Shown: positions 36,699-45,638 of the stretch, one piece after another
Position numbering within the stretch: the first letter of the stretch is position 1
Layout: the number at the start of each line of letters is the position of its first letter
NCBI GenBank assembly: GCA_902496665.1
Contig: CABVBU010000008.1
Coordinates: forward strand, 24,335 to 88,334
Direction of reading: 5' to 3'
Source: an uncultured Clostridium sp.
GTDB lineage: Bacteria; Bacillota; Clostridia; Lachnospirales; Lachnospiraceae
DNA: 64,000 nt
Translations under genes and position numbers: made by a program
The notes under the pieces: model-generated
Databases searched by the model: none
The model's input: the letters and a program-made list of their open reading frames with translations, nothing else
What the model was told of the DNA's origin: nothing

Positions 36699-38525
36699 CT
36701 ATGACTGATGAAGCCATATCTTGAAATACTTCCGTGTAACAGAAAATGGTACCGGTCCGAGATCAAGAAGAAATTTATGAAAATCCTTCACGGAAAAGTG
36801 GTCTCCCAGCGCGTTTTCAGCTTCCTCACGCATCTCCATGATCTCCACATACCCGCCCGCGTACTCCAGATAATTCGTCGGATTGTCGATCATGGTCTGC
36901 CAGAGCTCTTCCACCAGCGTGTCGTCTGCATCAAAGCAGGTGCGGATAAAGGCGGCAGCCTGGTCTTTGGACCAGCCGTCATAGTTGATCCCGATATCTA
37001 AAAGAGAGTGAAAACAGAGGGAAAAGGACCGCATGGAGGCCTGATAGGCGCTTTTATCTTCGGAAAGCCCGTTATCATAGAAATAGGATAGATTTTCCAC
37101 ATAGGTCGCCCAGCCCTCGTTTGCCCCGGAACAGGTGAGCAGAGCCGCCAGAGGATTTTCCGCGTGTTTCCGGAAATAGACGGTCTGGTACAGGTGTCCC
37201 GGAAAACCTTCATGGGCGAGAGTGGGATATAGTTCGCTGTCTGCATTGGTGCTGCCGTTATTGATGTAGATCACGTTCTGTGCGGGAGCATCCAGGGGAG
37301 CTGTAAGGTAAAACGCGGGACTCAAAGTGTCCTCCAGTTGCGCCGGGACATAGCGGATCTCATAGTGCCTGCAGGATTCAGGGAGAGCCGGAAAATCGGC
37401 TTCCATCTGAAGCTGGAGATCGGAGAGAATCTCTGACGGGGCGGTGAGCCGGAAAGAGACATCGTTTCCGGCTTTTTTTGAGACAGAGGAGATTGTTTCC
37501 AGATCTTTCTGCATCCTGGCAGACAGAGCTGTTTTCAGCTCTTCTATATTATAGGAGAGCCCGGGACCGGACCTTAAAAGATATTCATAGTACCGCTTCC
37601 CATCCCGGAATCCCGCGAGACCACCCTCATTGATTCCCCGCCCCTTTAATGCGGAAAGACCGTCGATCAGATGGTGGTAGGCGGGAAGAAATGAATTTTT
37701 TATGGTATCGAGATGACGGGAACAGAGATTACTTCTTTGCTGCTCGGACAGAGAAACACTGGATGCCAGGGACGTTAACCGCGTTTCAAAGGTATCTGTG
37801 AGGAAATTGTTTTCCGGATCGATGAGATAGCTCTGGCAGGATTCGATGATCCGGTCGATGGAGGCATCAGAGAGGCCCAGCCCGGCAGCCGCCTTCTGCT
37901 CCTCGAAGAAAAGAATATCCTCGTAGTAGGAATCAAGCTGGGAGAGCAGGGCGAGATAGTCTTCCACATCCTGAAGCGAGTGGAAAGAATACTCTGCAAA
38001 CAGGATCGGAAGCTGTGCTTGGATCCCGATCGTGGGGGCCAGGGGCTGCTCATAAAGTTCAAGGCCTTCCGCCATCAGCCCTGTATCGGCCTTTTCGGAA
38101 AGGGCGTCATAGAGGATATGCTGGTCACCGGACAGCAGATGGGGATCAAACTTGGAGAGCTTTTCTTTCAGATCATGAATCTCATGATTGCTGTTTATGA
38201 GTTCTGACAGACGGTATGTACCAAGAGTGGCATCCGCAGCATCAATTCCATAATTTTCTGGGTGCAGAAGCGTATAGTGAAGATCCAGAGTGTCGGAAGA
38301 CGTCATCTCTTTCCGAAACAGTTCCGTGCAGAAGGCTTCGAAATCTGCCTGAAGCTTTCGCTCCGCTCCAGAATGACCGGGTCGGGTAGAGAAAAGAGCG
38401 TCAGAAGAATAAAATTCCCCGGTCTCCGGGGAAATGGACCGGGAGATCCGTTCACTCTGGCAGGCAATAATGAAAACGGTCAAAACTAAAGCGGCAACAG
38501 CAAGGCGGAATGTTTTAAAAGCCAT
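36699..38525 (-). CDS. DUF885-family lipoprotein, putative zinc peptidase
   Basis: 608 residues. N-terminus 'ALVLTVFIIACQSE' is a lipoprotein signal with Cys22. The body is the DUF885 fold, with the conserved 'PTLAHEGFPGHLYQTVY' (HExxxxH zinc-binding type) and the downstream Glu in 'GANEGWATYVENLSY'. DUF885 proteins resemble M3/M32 metallopeptidases. This one should be tethered on the outer face of the membrane, which would suit degradation of peptides near the importer encoded upstream, though that link is only by proximity. GGAGG precedes the ATG. Confidence 0.85.
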   Translation of the reverse strand: MAFKTFRLAVAALVLTVFIIACQSERISRSISPETGEFYSSDALFSTRPGHSGAERKLQADFEAFCTELFRKEMTSSDTLDLHYTLLHPENYGIDAADATLGTYRLSELINSNHEIHDLKEKLSKFDPHLLSGDQHILYDALSEKADTGLMAEGLELYEQPLAPTIGIQAQLPILFAEYSFHSLQDVEDYLALLSQLDSYYEDILFFEEQKAAAGLGLSDASIDRIIESCQSYLIDPENNFLTDTFETRLTSLASSVSLSEQQRSNLCSRHLDTIKNSFLPAYHHLIDGLSALKGRGINEGGLAGFRDGKRYYEYLLRSGPGLSYNIEELKTALSARMQKDLETISSVSKKAGNDVSFRLTAPSEILSDLQLQMEADFPALPESCRHYEIRYVPAQLEDTLSPAFYLTAPLDAPAQNVIYINNGSTNADSELYPTLAHEGFPGHLYQTVYFRKHAENPLAALLTCSGANEGWATYVENLSYFYDNGLSEDKSAYQASMRSFSLCFHSLLDIGINYDGWSKDQAAAFIRTCFDADDTLVEELWQTMIDNPTNYLEYAGGYVEIMEMREEAENALGDHFSVKDFHKFLLDLGPVPFSVTRKYFKIWLHQS

Positions 38526-38627
38526 AGATATTCGGACCTCCGAAAAATATTGGCTGACCAGTCGCGGAAGAAACAGCCATTTGGTTCAATATATGCTTTG
38601 CCGGTAAAAACAGAACTTTACAGCGAT

Positions 38628-38657
38628 AAAAAAATGACCGACCGGTGGAGGTACCGG
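38628..38657 (-). terminator. Possible terminator after the alpha/beta hydrolase gene
   Basis: CCGGT/ACCGG stem, then seven T after a seven-base gap on the minus strand. The gap makes it imperfect. Confidence 0.4.
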
Positions 38658-38691
38658 GACTTATTGTTGAGAAAGAGAAAAGTGCTCATTG

Positions 38692-39477
38692 TTATGTTCG
38701 TGATTTGTCCAGAAAATCATGGATGATTTTCAAATAAAACGCTTTACGCCCAAACATGGACGTATGGGTCGCCCCCTTGATCAAAACTAACTGCGCCCGG
38801 GGGATCAGCCGTGCCATAAGGCGGGAGTGGGAGACCTTCACGAGATCTCTTGTCCCGGCGATCAGGAGGACCGGTGCCTGGATCTTTTCAAGCTGCTCCC
38901 GGGACATCATGGGAGAATTGCAGAGCAGGGAAACAAGCTGTTGGTGCCGGAAAAGGTGTGGGGAAATGTGCGCGGCCACAGGAGTTTTCTCACAGACTCC
39001 CCGAAAAAGCCCCGCCGCTGCTCTCAGACAATAATATTTCCCGGTGCAGAACGCCTGGACAGGAAAGATCAGCCCGTCGGGAGAGATATTTCCGCTGATG
39101 GCGATCACGGCCTGGGTCCGCTCTGGAAACAGGGATGCGAACTCCAGCGCAATATTTGCCCCGTCGCTGAATCCGAAAAGGATGCAGGACTGGATGTGGA
39201 GAACGTCCAGAAGCGCAGCGACATCTTTTGCCATATCCACAGTAGTGAATTCTGAATCCGCAAATTCCGGTTTGATCCGTGAGCGCCCATGGGCGCGGCT
39301 GTCCATGAGAATGACGCGGTATCTCAAGGACAGCTCTTTTTCGTAAAAATCAAAGATCAGATGCGTCTCCGCATTCCCATGAAGCATCAGGATCGGTGTG
39401 CCGCGTCCGCTTTCCTTATAATAGATCCACGTCTCAGGCGTGTCCGCCATGCCCTGATGGCAGATCATTTTTTCCAT
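38692..39477 (-). CDS. Alpha/beta hydrolase
   Basis: 261 residues. Oxyanion region 'LMLHGNAE', nucleophile elbow GFSDG (Ser), acid in 'GTRDLV' and catalytic His in 'GATHTS' complete the triad. There is no signal peptide. Its start overlaps the end of the MprF-like gene by 13 bases, so the two are translated together. In Pseudomonas an alanyl-phosphatidylglycerol synthase is co-transcribed with a hydrolase that removes the amino acid again. This pair could work the same way, but the hydrolase may equally act on other esters. Confidence 0.85.
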   Translation of the reverse strand: MEKMICHQGMADTPETWIYYKESGRGTPILMLHGNAETHLIFDFYEKELSLRYRVILMDSRAHGRSRIKPEFADSEFTTVDMAKDVAALLDVLHIQSCILFGFSDGANIALEFASLFPERTQAVIAISGNISPDGLIFPVQAFCTGKYYCLRAAAGLFRGVCEKTPVAAHISPHLFRHQQLVSLLCNSPMMSREQLEKIQAPVLLIAGTRDLVKVSHSRLMARLIPRAQLVLIKGATHTSMFGRKAFYLKIIHDFLDKSRT

Positions 39478-41183
39478 TTGTGCAGTTCTCCTTTAAGCAG
39501 CGTCAGAATATACCCGCGGATTCCGTGGGGATTCTGGATCTCGACGGCGGCGTAGAGCATACTTGGCGTTGGATGTTTCGGCAGGTATGCGTAATAGGAC
39601 GGAACCCATTCTGTCGGGCTGTATTTCTCCTTTGCGCGGAACAGGTCGCGGAATCCGTAGCAGGCGTTCAGGTGGTCGTAGATAAACTGGAGCAGCCGTT
39701 CCATCGGATTCCTGCTGTCGGCGTTCAGCCCCGCTAACGGCGCAACACCGAGACTGCCGTAGCCGATCCCCTCTTCTTTGAATATCTGGAACGCTTCATA
39801 TATAATAGTTTCCATAACGCCGCTGGGCGCGTCCTTTCCATGTCTTGTCACATCCGCCATATAGCCGTTTTTCCCAAGGAATGGAACGAAAACGATAAAG
39901 GCGACCATCTTTCCATCTGAATCCAACGCGTAGAAATACCGTTTATCCATCGGATCATCGAGCCCAACGGTTCCCATAGTGAACTGGAGCATACCGCTCT
40001 TCTTTCCCTGAAGCCATTCATCCGTGATCCGGTCGAATTCCTGGTCGAGAGCCGGATCACGCTTTTCCAGGACCTTGTATTCATGGACCGTGATGCCGGC
40101 CTTTGTGGCGTGGTTGATGTTCATGCGCATCTTCGCACCCTTTTTGCCGCTGATCTCATAGTCGGAGAGCTTAAACCGTGCTTCCTCCCCGCTCTTTACG
40201 AGCCCGAAGCCCTGTTTCTCGTATTCGGAGAGGTAGTAGTCTGTCAGTCCGAGAAAGAAAATATTGTGGGCACTGTTCTGGCAGAATTCTTTAAACTCCG
40301 CGAGAAGTGCCGGAAAATCTTCATCCCTGCACACAGGATCACCGTTTACGACGATGGTATCGCCGACAGTTCCGTAAGGGAGAACACCGTCGACAGAATG
40401 ACCGAAATACAGACACTTGTCATCTTCCAGCGCGAGATAGGAACATGGATTCTGGCTGTAAAGGTTTAAGAGGGTTCTGGCGTGCTGAATCTCCTGGGCG
40501 CCATGGACCTGCTTCTGAAGCCATGGACGCAGGGCGCAGAGGATCGCTGCGAGAATACAGCCCCAGCTGAACCAGAACAGGACAAATTCCGTTCCGTGGC
40601 GGTCAGCCATGGATGCCGGGAGCGTGCCCAGACCAAAGATCATACCGACACCTTGGGTGAAACTTTCCATGAGGGAGACGGAAGTCCCGTCCGCGGCTCC
40701 GACCCGCATGTAGTGCCAGGTGATCCCCACATTTATGAGGACGCCGATGATAGCGAGGAGCGCCAGGATCAGTGTCTGCCTGCGGTTTTCACGCCCTGCC
40801 GGGCAGCAGAAATCCTTCCTCAGGACGAAAAAGATCACAAATAAAAGAAGATCGAAGATCATGATCCAGTTGTGCAGCGGATGTCCCATGCCGATGAGCC
40901 CCCGCAGAAAGTTCAGGACAAAGATCCCCATGGCGATGGCCCAGGCGTTCCGCTTCCTCTTCCACAACTGAAGGGAGAGTACAAAAAGAACGATGGAAAA
41001 GGCGCGCTGTACCATGCGCCCCATCTCGAAGGACCCCTGCATAGCCTGGGAGATCTTCGAAAACGGGAAAAAGGTCAACAGGAACAGGAAAAAGGAAAAA
41101 ACAGCGAGCAGCACGATCGTGATATTTTCAATCTGGATCCTGGTCTGCCGCTCCCTCTCCTGATTTTTAAGTAACGCATCCAT
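39465..41183 (-). CDS. MprF-like membrane protein with DUF2156 (aminoacyl-phosphatidylglycerol synthase-type) domain
   Basis: 572 residues. The N-terminal half has about six membrane helices (for example 'IVLLAVFSFFLFLLTFFPF', 'FSIVLFVLSLQLW'). The C-terminal half (about 240-560) is the LPG-synthase-C/DUF2156 fold of the acetyltransferase type: 'CLYFGHSVDGVLPYGTVGDT', 'GDPVCRDEDF', 'LQFTMGTVGLDD' and 'GIGYGSLGVAPLAG'. MprF uses aminoacyl-tRNA to add Lys or Ala to phosphatidylglycerol. This protein has fewer helices than full MprF and may lack the flippase. GGAGGAAT-type site upstream. It is co-transcribed with the hydrolase. Confidence 0.8.
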   Translation of the reverse strand: MDALLKNQERERQTRIQIENITIVLLAVFSFFLFLLTFFPFSKISQAMQGSFEMGRMVQRAFSIVLFVLSLQLWKRKRNAWAIAMGIFVLNFLRGLIGMGHPLHNWIMIFDLLLFVIFFVLRKDFCCPAGRENRRQTLILALLAIIGVLINVGITWHYMRVGAADGTSVSLMESFTQGVGMIFGLGTLPASMADRHGTEFVLFWFSWGCILAAILCALRPWLQKQVHGAQEIQHARTLLNLYSQNPCSYLALEDDKCLYFGHSVDGVLPYGTVGDTIVVNGDPVCRDEDFPALLAEFKEFCQNSAHNIFFLGLTDYYLSEYEKQGFGLVKSGEEARFKLSDYEISGKKGAKMRMNINHATKAGITVHEYKVLEKRDPALDQEFDRITDEWLQGKKSGMLQFTMGTVGLDDPMDKRYFYALDSDGKMVAFIVFVPFLGKNGYMADVTRHGKDAPSGVMETIIYEAFQIFKEEGIGYGSLGVAPLAGLNADSRNPMERLLQFIYDHLNACYGFRDLFRAKEKYSPTEWVPSYYAYLPKHPTPSMLYAAVEIQNPHGIRGYILTLLKGELHKWKK

Positions 41184-41260
41184 AAGTTATTCCTCCAGAC
41201 TCAAACATGATTGCAAAACCGCCGTGGAAACAGGCTATAGGACGGCGCAGTAAAAATATT

Positions 41261-41312
41261 CGTAACTGTTCAGCTGGTCTGCGCACTTGCTGCGCTGACC
41301 GTAAGAAAACAT
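41261..41312. repeat. 52-base hairpin repeat, copy 1
   Basis: It reads CGTAACTGTTCAG, then GGTC-t-GCGCA-cttgc-TGCGC-t-GACC, then GTAAGAAAACAT. It matches the copy at 63946-63997 in 50 of 52 bases. It lies in the 5' leader of the leftward MprF-like gene. Confidence 0.8.
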
Positions 41313-41322
41313 CAAATATTCT

Positions 41323-41350
41323 ATGATAACACACAGTGTAGTCTTTTCAA
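41323..41350 (-). promoter_or_regulatory. Predicted promoter of the MprF-like/hydrolase operon
   Basis: On the minus strand TTGAAA and TATCAT with 16-base spacing. The repeat hairpin directly follows the predicted start of transcription. Confidence 0.5.
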
Positions 41351-41411
41351 TAGGAAAAATCAAGAAAAGTAAGTAAAGTCAATGGAAAGTTCCGGAAAAA
41401 TAAACGGTATC

Positions 41412-41440
41412 TTGACAAATTTATTTGAACAGGATAGACT
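41412..41440 (+). promoter_or_regulatory. Predicted promoter of the T-box-metG transcript
   Basis: TTGACA (41412-41417) and TAGACT (41435-41440), 17-base spacer. Confidence 0.75.
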
Positions 41441-41446
41441 AAAGAC

Positions 41447-41722
41447 ATCATATGGAAAAAGCTTGGAAGGGAAGAGTATGCCGAAAGGAAGCTTTCAGAG
41501 ACCCCGGTTGGTGCGAAAGGGGAGTGGAGAGACGGCGGAAGATGGTCCCGGAGCTGTGCAGGTGAAAGGAAATAAACGTTTAGCCTGTGCCGGAAGCGCC
41601 CGTTAGCGCGTCAGGCTGTTTGGTGACAGCCGGTGAGGGCGATGACCGCGAGGCACCGCCGAATTTAAAGTGGTAACACGGGGAGACTCGTCTTTAATAA
41701 ATAAAGACGGGCTTTTTTTATG
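41447..41722 (+). promoter_or_regulatory. T-box leader controlling metG (methionine tRNA sensing)
   Basis: The T-box core AAAGTGGTAACACGG is at 41667-41681. Its bulge TGGT matches an ACCA tRNA end, as in tRNA-Met. A terminator hairpin (41687-41719, CTCGTCTTTA/TAAAGACGGG then seven T) follows directly. Stem I lies near 41455-41530, with an AAGCTT/AAGCTTT base and the 'CAGAGACCCCGGTTGGTGCG' region. A candidate specifier ATG is at 41478-41480. Uncharged tRNA-Met would stabilise the antiterminator and allow metG expression. Confidence 0.9.
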
Positions 41723-41892
41723 CATTGCGATAAGTCCAGGACGAATCATTTATCAGCAGAAATCCCCTGGTGCAAACTGCGCTTTGTGTGCCATTTATGC
41801 CTGAAAGATACAGAAAAAAGCTGTATTTTGTGAGCAGATAACCGGCAGGAGAAGAGCCGTAAAAAGAGATAAAAAACAGGAGGAATCAAACC

Positions 41893-43869
41893 ATGTGTAC
41901 AAACTGTAAGAAACCATATTACATTTCCACAGCGATCGCCTATACATCCGGCAAACCGCATATTGGAAACACTTATGAGATCGTATTAGCAGACGCGATC
42001 GCACGCTACAAGAGAGAACAGGGCTATGACGTTTACTTCCAGACAGGAACCGACGAGCACGGTCAGAAGATCGAGTTAAAGGCTGCGGACGCAGGCGTAA
42101 CTCCGAAGGAGTTCGTTGACAACGTAGCAGGACAGATCAAGGAGATCTGGGACCTCATGAACACTTCCTATGATAAATTCATCCGTACCACAGATGATTA
42201 CCATGAGAAACAGGTCCAGAAGATCTTCAAGAAATTATATGATCAGGGCGATATCTACAAAGGACATTATGAGGGACTTTACTGCACACCGTGTGAGTCC
42301 TTCTGGACTCCGTCCCAGGTCGTAGACGGAAAATGCCCGGACTGCGGACGTCCGGTACAGCCGGCAAAGGAAGAGGCATATTTCTTCCGTATGAGTAAAT
42401 ATGCTCCGAAGCTCATCGAATATATCAACGAGCATCCGGAGTTTATCCAGCCGGTATCCAGAAAGAACGAGATGATGAACAACTTCCTGCTTCCGGGACT
42501 TCAGGATCTCTGCGTATCCAGAACCTCCTTCAAGTGGGGAATTCCGGTCACTTTTGATCCGAAGCACGTTACCTATGTATGGCTTGACGCGCTGACCAAC
42601 TATATCACGGGAATCGGATATGACTGTGACGGAAACAGCGACGAGAAGTTTAAGAAATACTGGCCGGCAGACCTTCACCTGATCGGTAAAGATATTATCC
42701 GCTTCCATACCATTTACTGGCCGATCTTCTTAATGGCTCTCGGTCTTCCGCTTCCGAAGCAGGTATTCGGACATCCGTGGCTGTTACAGGGCGATGGCAA
42801 GATGAGTAAGTCCAAAGGAAACGTCCTCTATGCAGATACGCTCGTTGACTTCTTCGGTGTAGATGCAGTCCGCTACTTCGTACTTCATGAGATGCCGTTT
42901 GAGAACGATGGCGTGATCTCCTGGGATCTTATGGTTGAGCGCATGAACTCTGATCTTGCCAACATCCTTGGAAACCTTGTAAACCGTACCGTTTCCATGA
43001 CAAATAAATATTTTGGCGGGATTGTCGAGAACAAGGGCGCTGCAGAGCCGGTGGATGAAGAGTTAAAGGCAACCGTTCTTGAGACGGTCAAGAAAGTAGA
43101 CGAGAAGATGAACAAGCTCCGCGTTGCAGACGCGATCACAGAGATCTTCAATATCTTCCGCCGCAGCAACAAATATATCGATGAGACAACTCCGTGGACA
43201 CTCGCAAAGGACGAGGCAAAGAAGGACCGTCTTGCAACCGTTCTTTACAATCTCACAGAGGCGATCACCATCGGTGCGTCCCTGTTATTCTCCTTCATGC
43301 CGGAAACTTCTGAGAAGATCCTCGCTCAGTTAAACACAGAGAAGAGATCCCTCGAGGACATGAATACCTTCGGTCTGTACCCGAACGGAAACAAGGTTAC
43401 AGAGAAGCCGGAGATCCTGTTTGCCCGTATGGATATCAAGGATGTTATGGAAAAAGTTGAGGCCATGAAGGCAGCAGCCGCAGCAGAGAACAAGGAAGAG
43501 AAGAAGGAAGAAGAGAAGCCGGGCATGGACGTTGAGAAGAAGCCGGAGATCACATATGATGATTTCGCAAAGCTTCAGTTCCAGATCGGTGAGATCGTGA
43601 AGTGTGAAGAGGTTCCGAAGTCCAAAAAATTACTCTGCTCCCAGGTTAAGATCGGTTCTGAGACAAGACAGATCTTAAGCGGAATCAAGGCATGGTATAA
43701 ACCGGAAGATATGGTCGGCAGAAAGGTTATGGTCGTTACGAACTTAAAACCGGCGAAGCTCGCAGGCATGTTATCGGAAGGCATGATCCTCTGCGCGGAG
43801 GATGATGAGGGCAACCTCGCATTAATGACACCGGCAAAGGATATCAAGTCCGGTTCTGAGGTCTGCTAA
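41893..43869 (+). CDS. metG: Methionyl-tRNA synthetase
   Basis: 658 residues, class Ia. HIGH-type motif 'GKPHIGNTYE' (residues 20-29), zinc-knuckle cysteines 'CTPCE' and 'CPDCG', KMSKS motif 'GKMSKSKGN', and a C-terminal tRNA-binding (EMAP/Trbp111-like) domain 'YDDFAKLQFQIGEIVKCEEV'. A Lys/Glu-rich linker joins catalytic and C-terminal domains. It charges both initiator and elongator tRNA-Met. Controlled by the T-box upstream. GGAGGAAT before the ATG. Confidence 0.97.
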   Translation: MCTNCKKPYYISTAIAYTSGKPHIGNTYEIVLADAIARYKREQGYDVYFQTGTDEHGQKIELKAADAGVTPKEFVDNVAGQIKEIWDLMNTSYDKFIRTTDDYHEKQVQKIFKKLYDQGDIYKGHYEGLYCTPCESFWTPSQVVDGKCPDCGRPVQPAKEEAYFFRMSKYAPKLIEYINEHPEFIQPVSRKNEMMNNFLLPGLQDLCVSRTSFKWGIPVTFDPKHVTYVWLDALTNYITGIGYDCDGNSDEKFKKYWPADLHLIGKDIIRFHTIYWPIFLMALGLPLPKQVFGHPWLLQGDGKMSKSKGNVLYADTLVDFFGVDAVRYFVLHEMPFENDGVISWDLMVERMNSDLANILGNLVNRTVSMTNKYFGGIVENKGAAEPVDEELKATVLETVKKVDEKMNKLRVADAITEIFNIFRRSNKYIDETTPWTLAKDEAKKDRLATVLYNLTEAITIGASLLFSFMPETSEKILAQLNTEKRSLEDMNTFGLYPNGNKVTEKPEILFARMDIKDVMEKVEAMKAAAAAENKEEKKEEEKPGMDVEKKPEITYDDFAKLQFQIGEIVKCEEVPKSKKLLCSQVKIGSETRQILSGIKAWYKPEDMVGRKVMVVTNLKPAKLAGMLSEGMILCAEDDEGNLALMTPAKDIKSGSEVC

Positions 43870-44655
43870 GTGAAGGTACGTTTTTCGGCGGAACAGCTAA
43901 AAAACATTGCCCTGGTCAGCATGGTCATCGACCATGCGGCCGTTGGGCTTATTGAACAGTCAGAACTGGCTTCGGGCGCTGCCTGGAGTCTCTGTGGGAC
44001 AGCCATGCGCCTTGTGGGGCGTGTGGCTTTTCCTCTCTTTGCGTTTATGATCGCAGAGGGGGCGGTGCATACGAGAGATAGGAAAAAGTATGCGCTGAGG
44101 CTGCTTTTGCTGGCGGTCATTTCGGAGATTCCGTTTAACCTTGTGGCAGGTAGAACATGGTTTTTCCCGGCGGATCAGAATACGGTGTTTACGCTGCTTT
44201 TAGGGCTGCTGGCGATCTGGGCGGGCGATCTGATCTGCGGGACCGTGACGGGATCCGGGCGCGGAGACAGAGGAAAAACAGGGAATAGCGGCAGTAGGCC
44301 GGAAGCGGAGCGTCGGCGGATCCCGGTGGGATATGAGCGGCATATCCGGGTTCTGGCGGCGGTTCCTTTTGGACTAGTGGCTTATTATCTGAAAACAGAT
44401 TATGGCTTTATGGGCGTGCTGCTGATCGTTATATTGTATACATTGCGCACAGAACCACAGCTTCGCACGGCTGTCTGCGCTGTGTTTTTATTTTGTATGT
44501 ATATGGATTTCTATGGCGCTGCGGCTTGCGTTGCAATTTTCCTGATAAACCGTTACAATGGAGAAAAAGGCGGTGGGAACGGAAGGATTTTCTATCTGTT
44601 TTATCCGCTGCATCTACTGGTGATCCGGGGAATCAAGCTGGCTGTGGGACTGTAG
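43870..44655 (+). CDS. TraX-family membrane protein
   Basis: 261 residues, starting with GTG immediately after the metG stop. It has multiple membrane helices with 'KNIALVSMVIDHAA', 'RLVGRVAFPLFAFMIAEG' and 'RLLLLAVISEIPFNL', the hallmark of the TraX family. TraX acetylates F-pilin in E. coli; chromosomal Firmicutes members have unknown function and probably acylate something at the membrane. A hydrophilic insert (about residues 128-155, rich in Gly/Arg) is unusual. The 'FYPLHLLVIRGIKL' C-terminus is conserved in the family. Confidence 0.85.
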   Translation: MKVRFSAEQLKNIALVSMVIDHAAVGLIEQSELASGAAWSLCGTAMRLVGRVAFPLFAFMIAEGAVHTRDRKKYALRLLLLAVISEIPFNLVAGRTWFFPADQNTVFTLLLGLLAIWAGDLICGTVTGSGRGDRGKTGNSGSRPEAERRRIPVGYERHIRVLAAVPFGLVAYYLKTDYGFMGVLLIVILYTLRTEPQLRTAVCAVFLFCMYMDFYGAAACVAIFLINRYNGEKGGGNGRIFYLFYPLHLLVIRGIKLAVGL

Positions 44656-44737
44656 AAAATGAGATGGTGCAAAAAAGTCTTACAGATGCCGGCTACAGAT
44701 GAAAAAGAAAACGACATATGACTTGAGGACAGAAAGA

Positions 44738-45514
44738 ATGGACTATATTTTTGACACACATGCCCATTACGACGATGAGGCATTTGACGCGGACCGGGAG
44801 GAGGTCCTCGCGGGATTAAAAGATCAGGGAGTCGGAACCGTTGTGAATGTCGGCGCGAGCATCGCATCGACAAAAACAACTCTGGCATTAGCTGAGACGC
44901 ATTCCTTCATGTATGCGGCGGTGGGTGTTCATCCGAACGAGACGGCGGAGCTTACGGACGCGGACATGAAATGGCTGGAATCCCTGGCAGAAAACCCGAA
45001 GGTTGTGGCGATCGGCGAGATCGGTCTTGACTATTACTGGGACGAGCCGGAGCGGGAGATCCAGAAACACTGGTTTTCGGCACAGCTTGAGGTGACAAAG
45101 AAGACGGGACTCCCGGTGATCATCCACAGCAGGGACGCGGCGAAGGACACGCTGGATATCATGAAGGCAGAACATAACGGTTCCACCGGCGGCGTGATCC
45201 ATTGCTTCTCCTATGGAGTGGAGATGGCGAGGGAATATCTGAATATGGGATATTATCTCGGGATCGGCGGAGTCCTGACCTTTAAAAATGCGAAAAAACT
45301 GATCGAAGTGGCAGAATATGCGCCGCTGGACCGGATCGTTCTGGAAACAGACTGTCCGTATCTGGCTCCGGTGCCGAACCGGGGGAAACGAAATTTCTCC
45401 GGAAATCTTCCCTACGTGGTGGAAAAACTGGCAGAAATCAAGGGCGTTTCCGCGGAAGAGATCATCCGGGAGACAGCGAAAAACGCGAGAGAGATGTACC
45501 GGATCACGGAGTAG
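44738..45514 (+). CDS. tatD: TatD-family metal-dependent nuclease
   Basis: 258 residues. Metal ligands and signatures: 'FDTHAHYDD', 'GEIGLDYYWD', 'VIIHSRDA', 'GGVIHCFSYG', 'LETDCPYLAP'. The frame is open from 44699, but that ATG has no ribosome site. ATG 44738 (MDYIFDTHAHY) fits the family N-terminus. TatD proteins are 3'-exonucleases acting in DNA repair or turnover. In many Firmicutes the order is metG-tatD-rnmV-ksgA; rnmV is missing here between tatD and rsmA. Confidence 0.93.
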   Translation: MDYIFDTHAHYDDEAFDADREEVLAGLKDQGVGTVVNVGASIASTKTTLALAETHSFMYAAVGVHPNETAELTDADMKWLESLAENPKVVAIGEIGLDYYWDEPEREIQKHWFSAQLEVTKKTGLPVIIHSRDAAKDTLDIMKAEHNGSTGGVIHCFSYGVEMAREYLNMGYYLGIGGVLTFKNAKKLIEVAEYAPLDRIVLETDCPYLAPVPNRGKRNFSGNLPYVVEKLAEIKGVSAEEIIRETAKNAREMYRITE

Positions 45515-45638
45515 AATTTTCGGGACAATAGTACCGCAGCAGCGGAACGCATTTACCGGATTTTGTATACAAGATGCAGCTCATGCAACAAAAGTACCTG
45601 CGCAAAAGCGCAGTCCAAAAATAGAAAGAGAGAAATAA

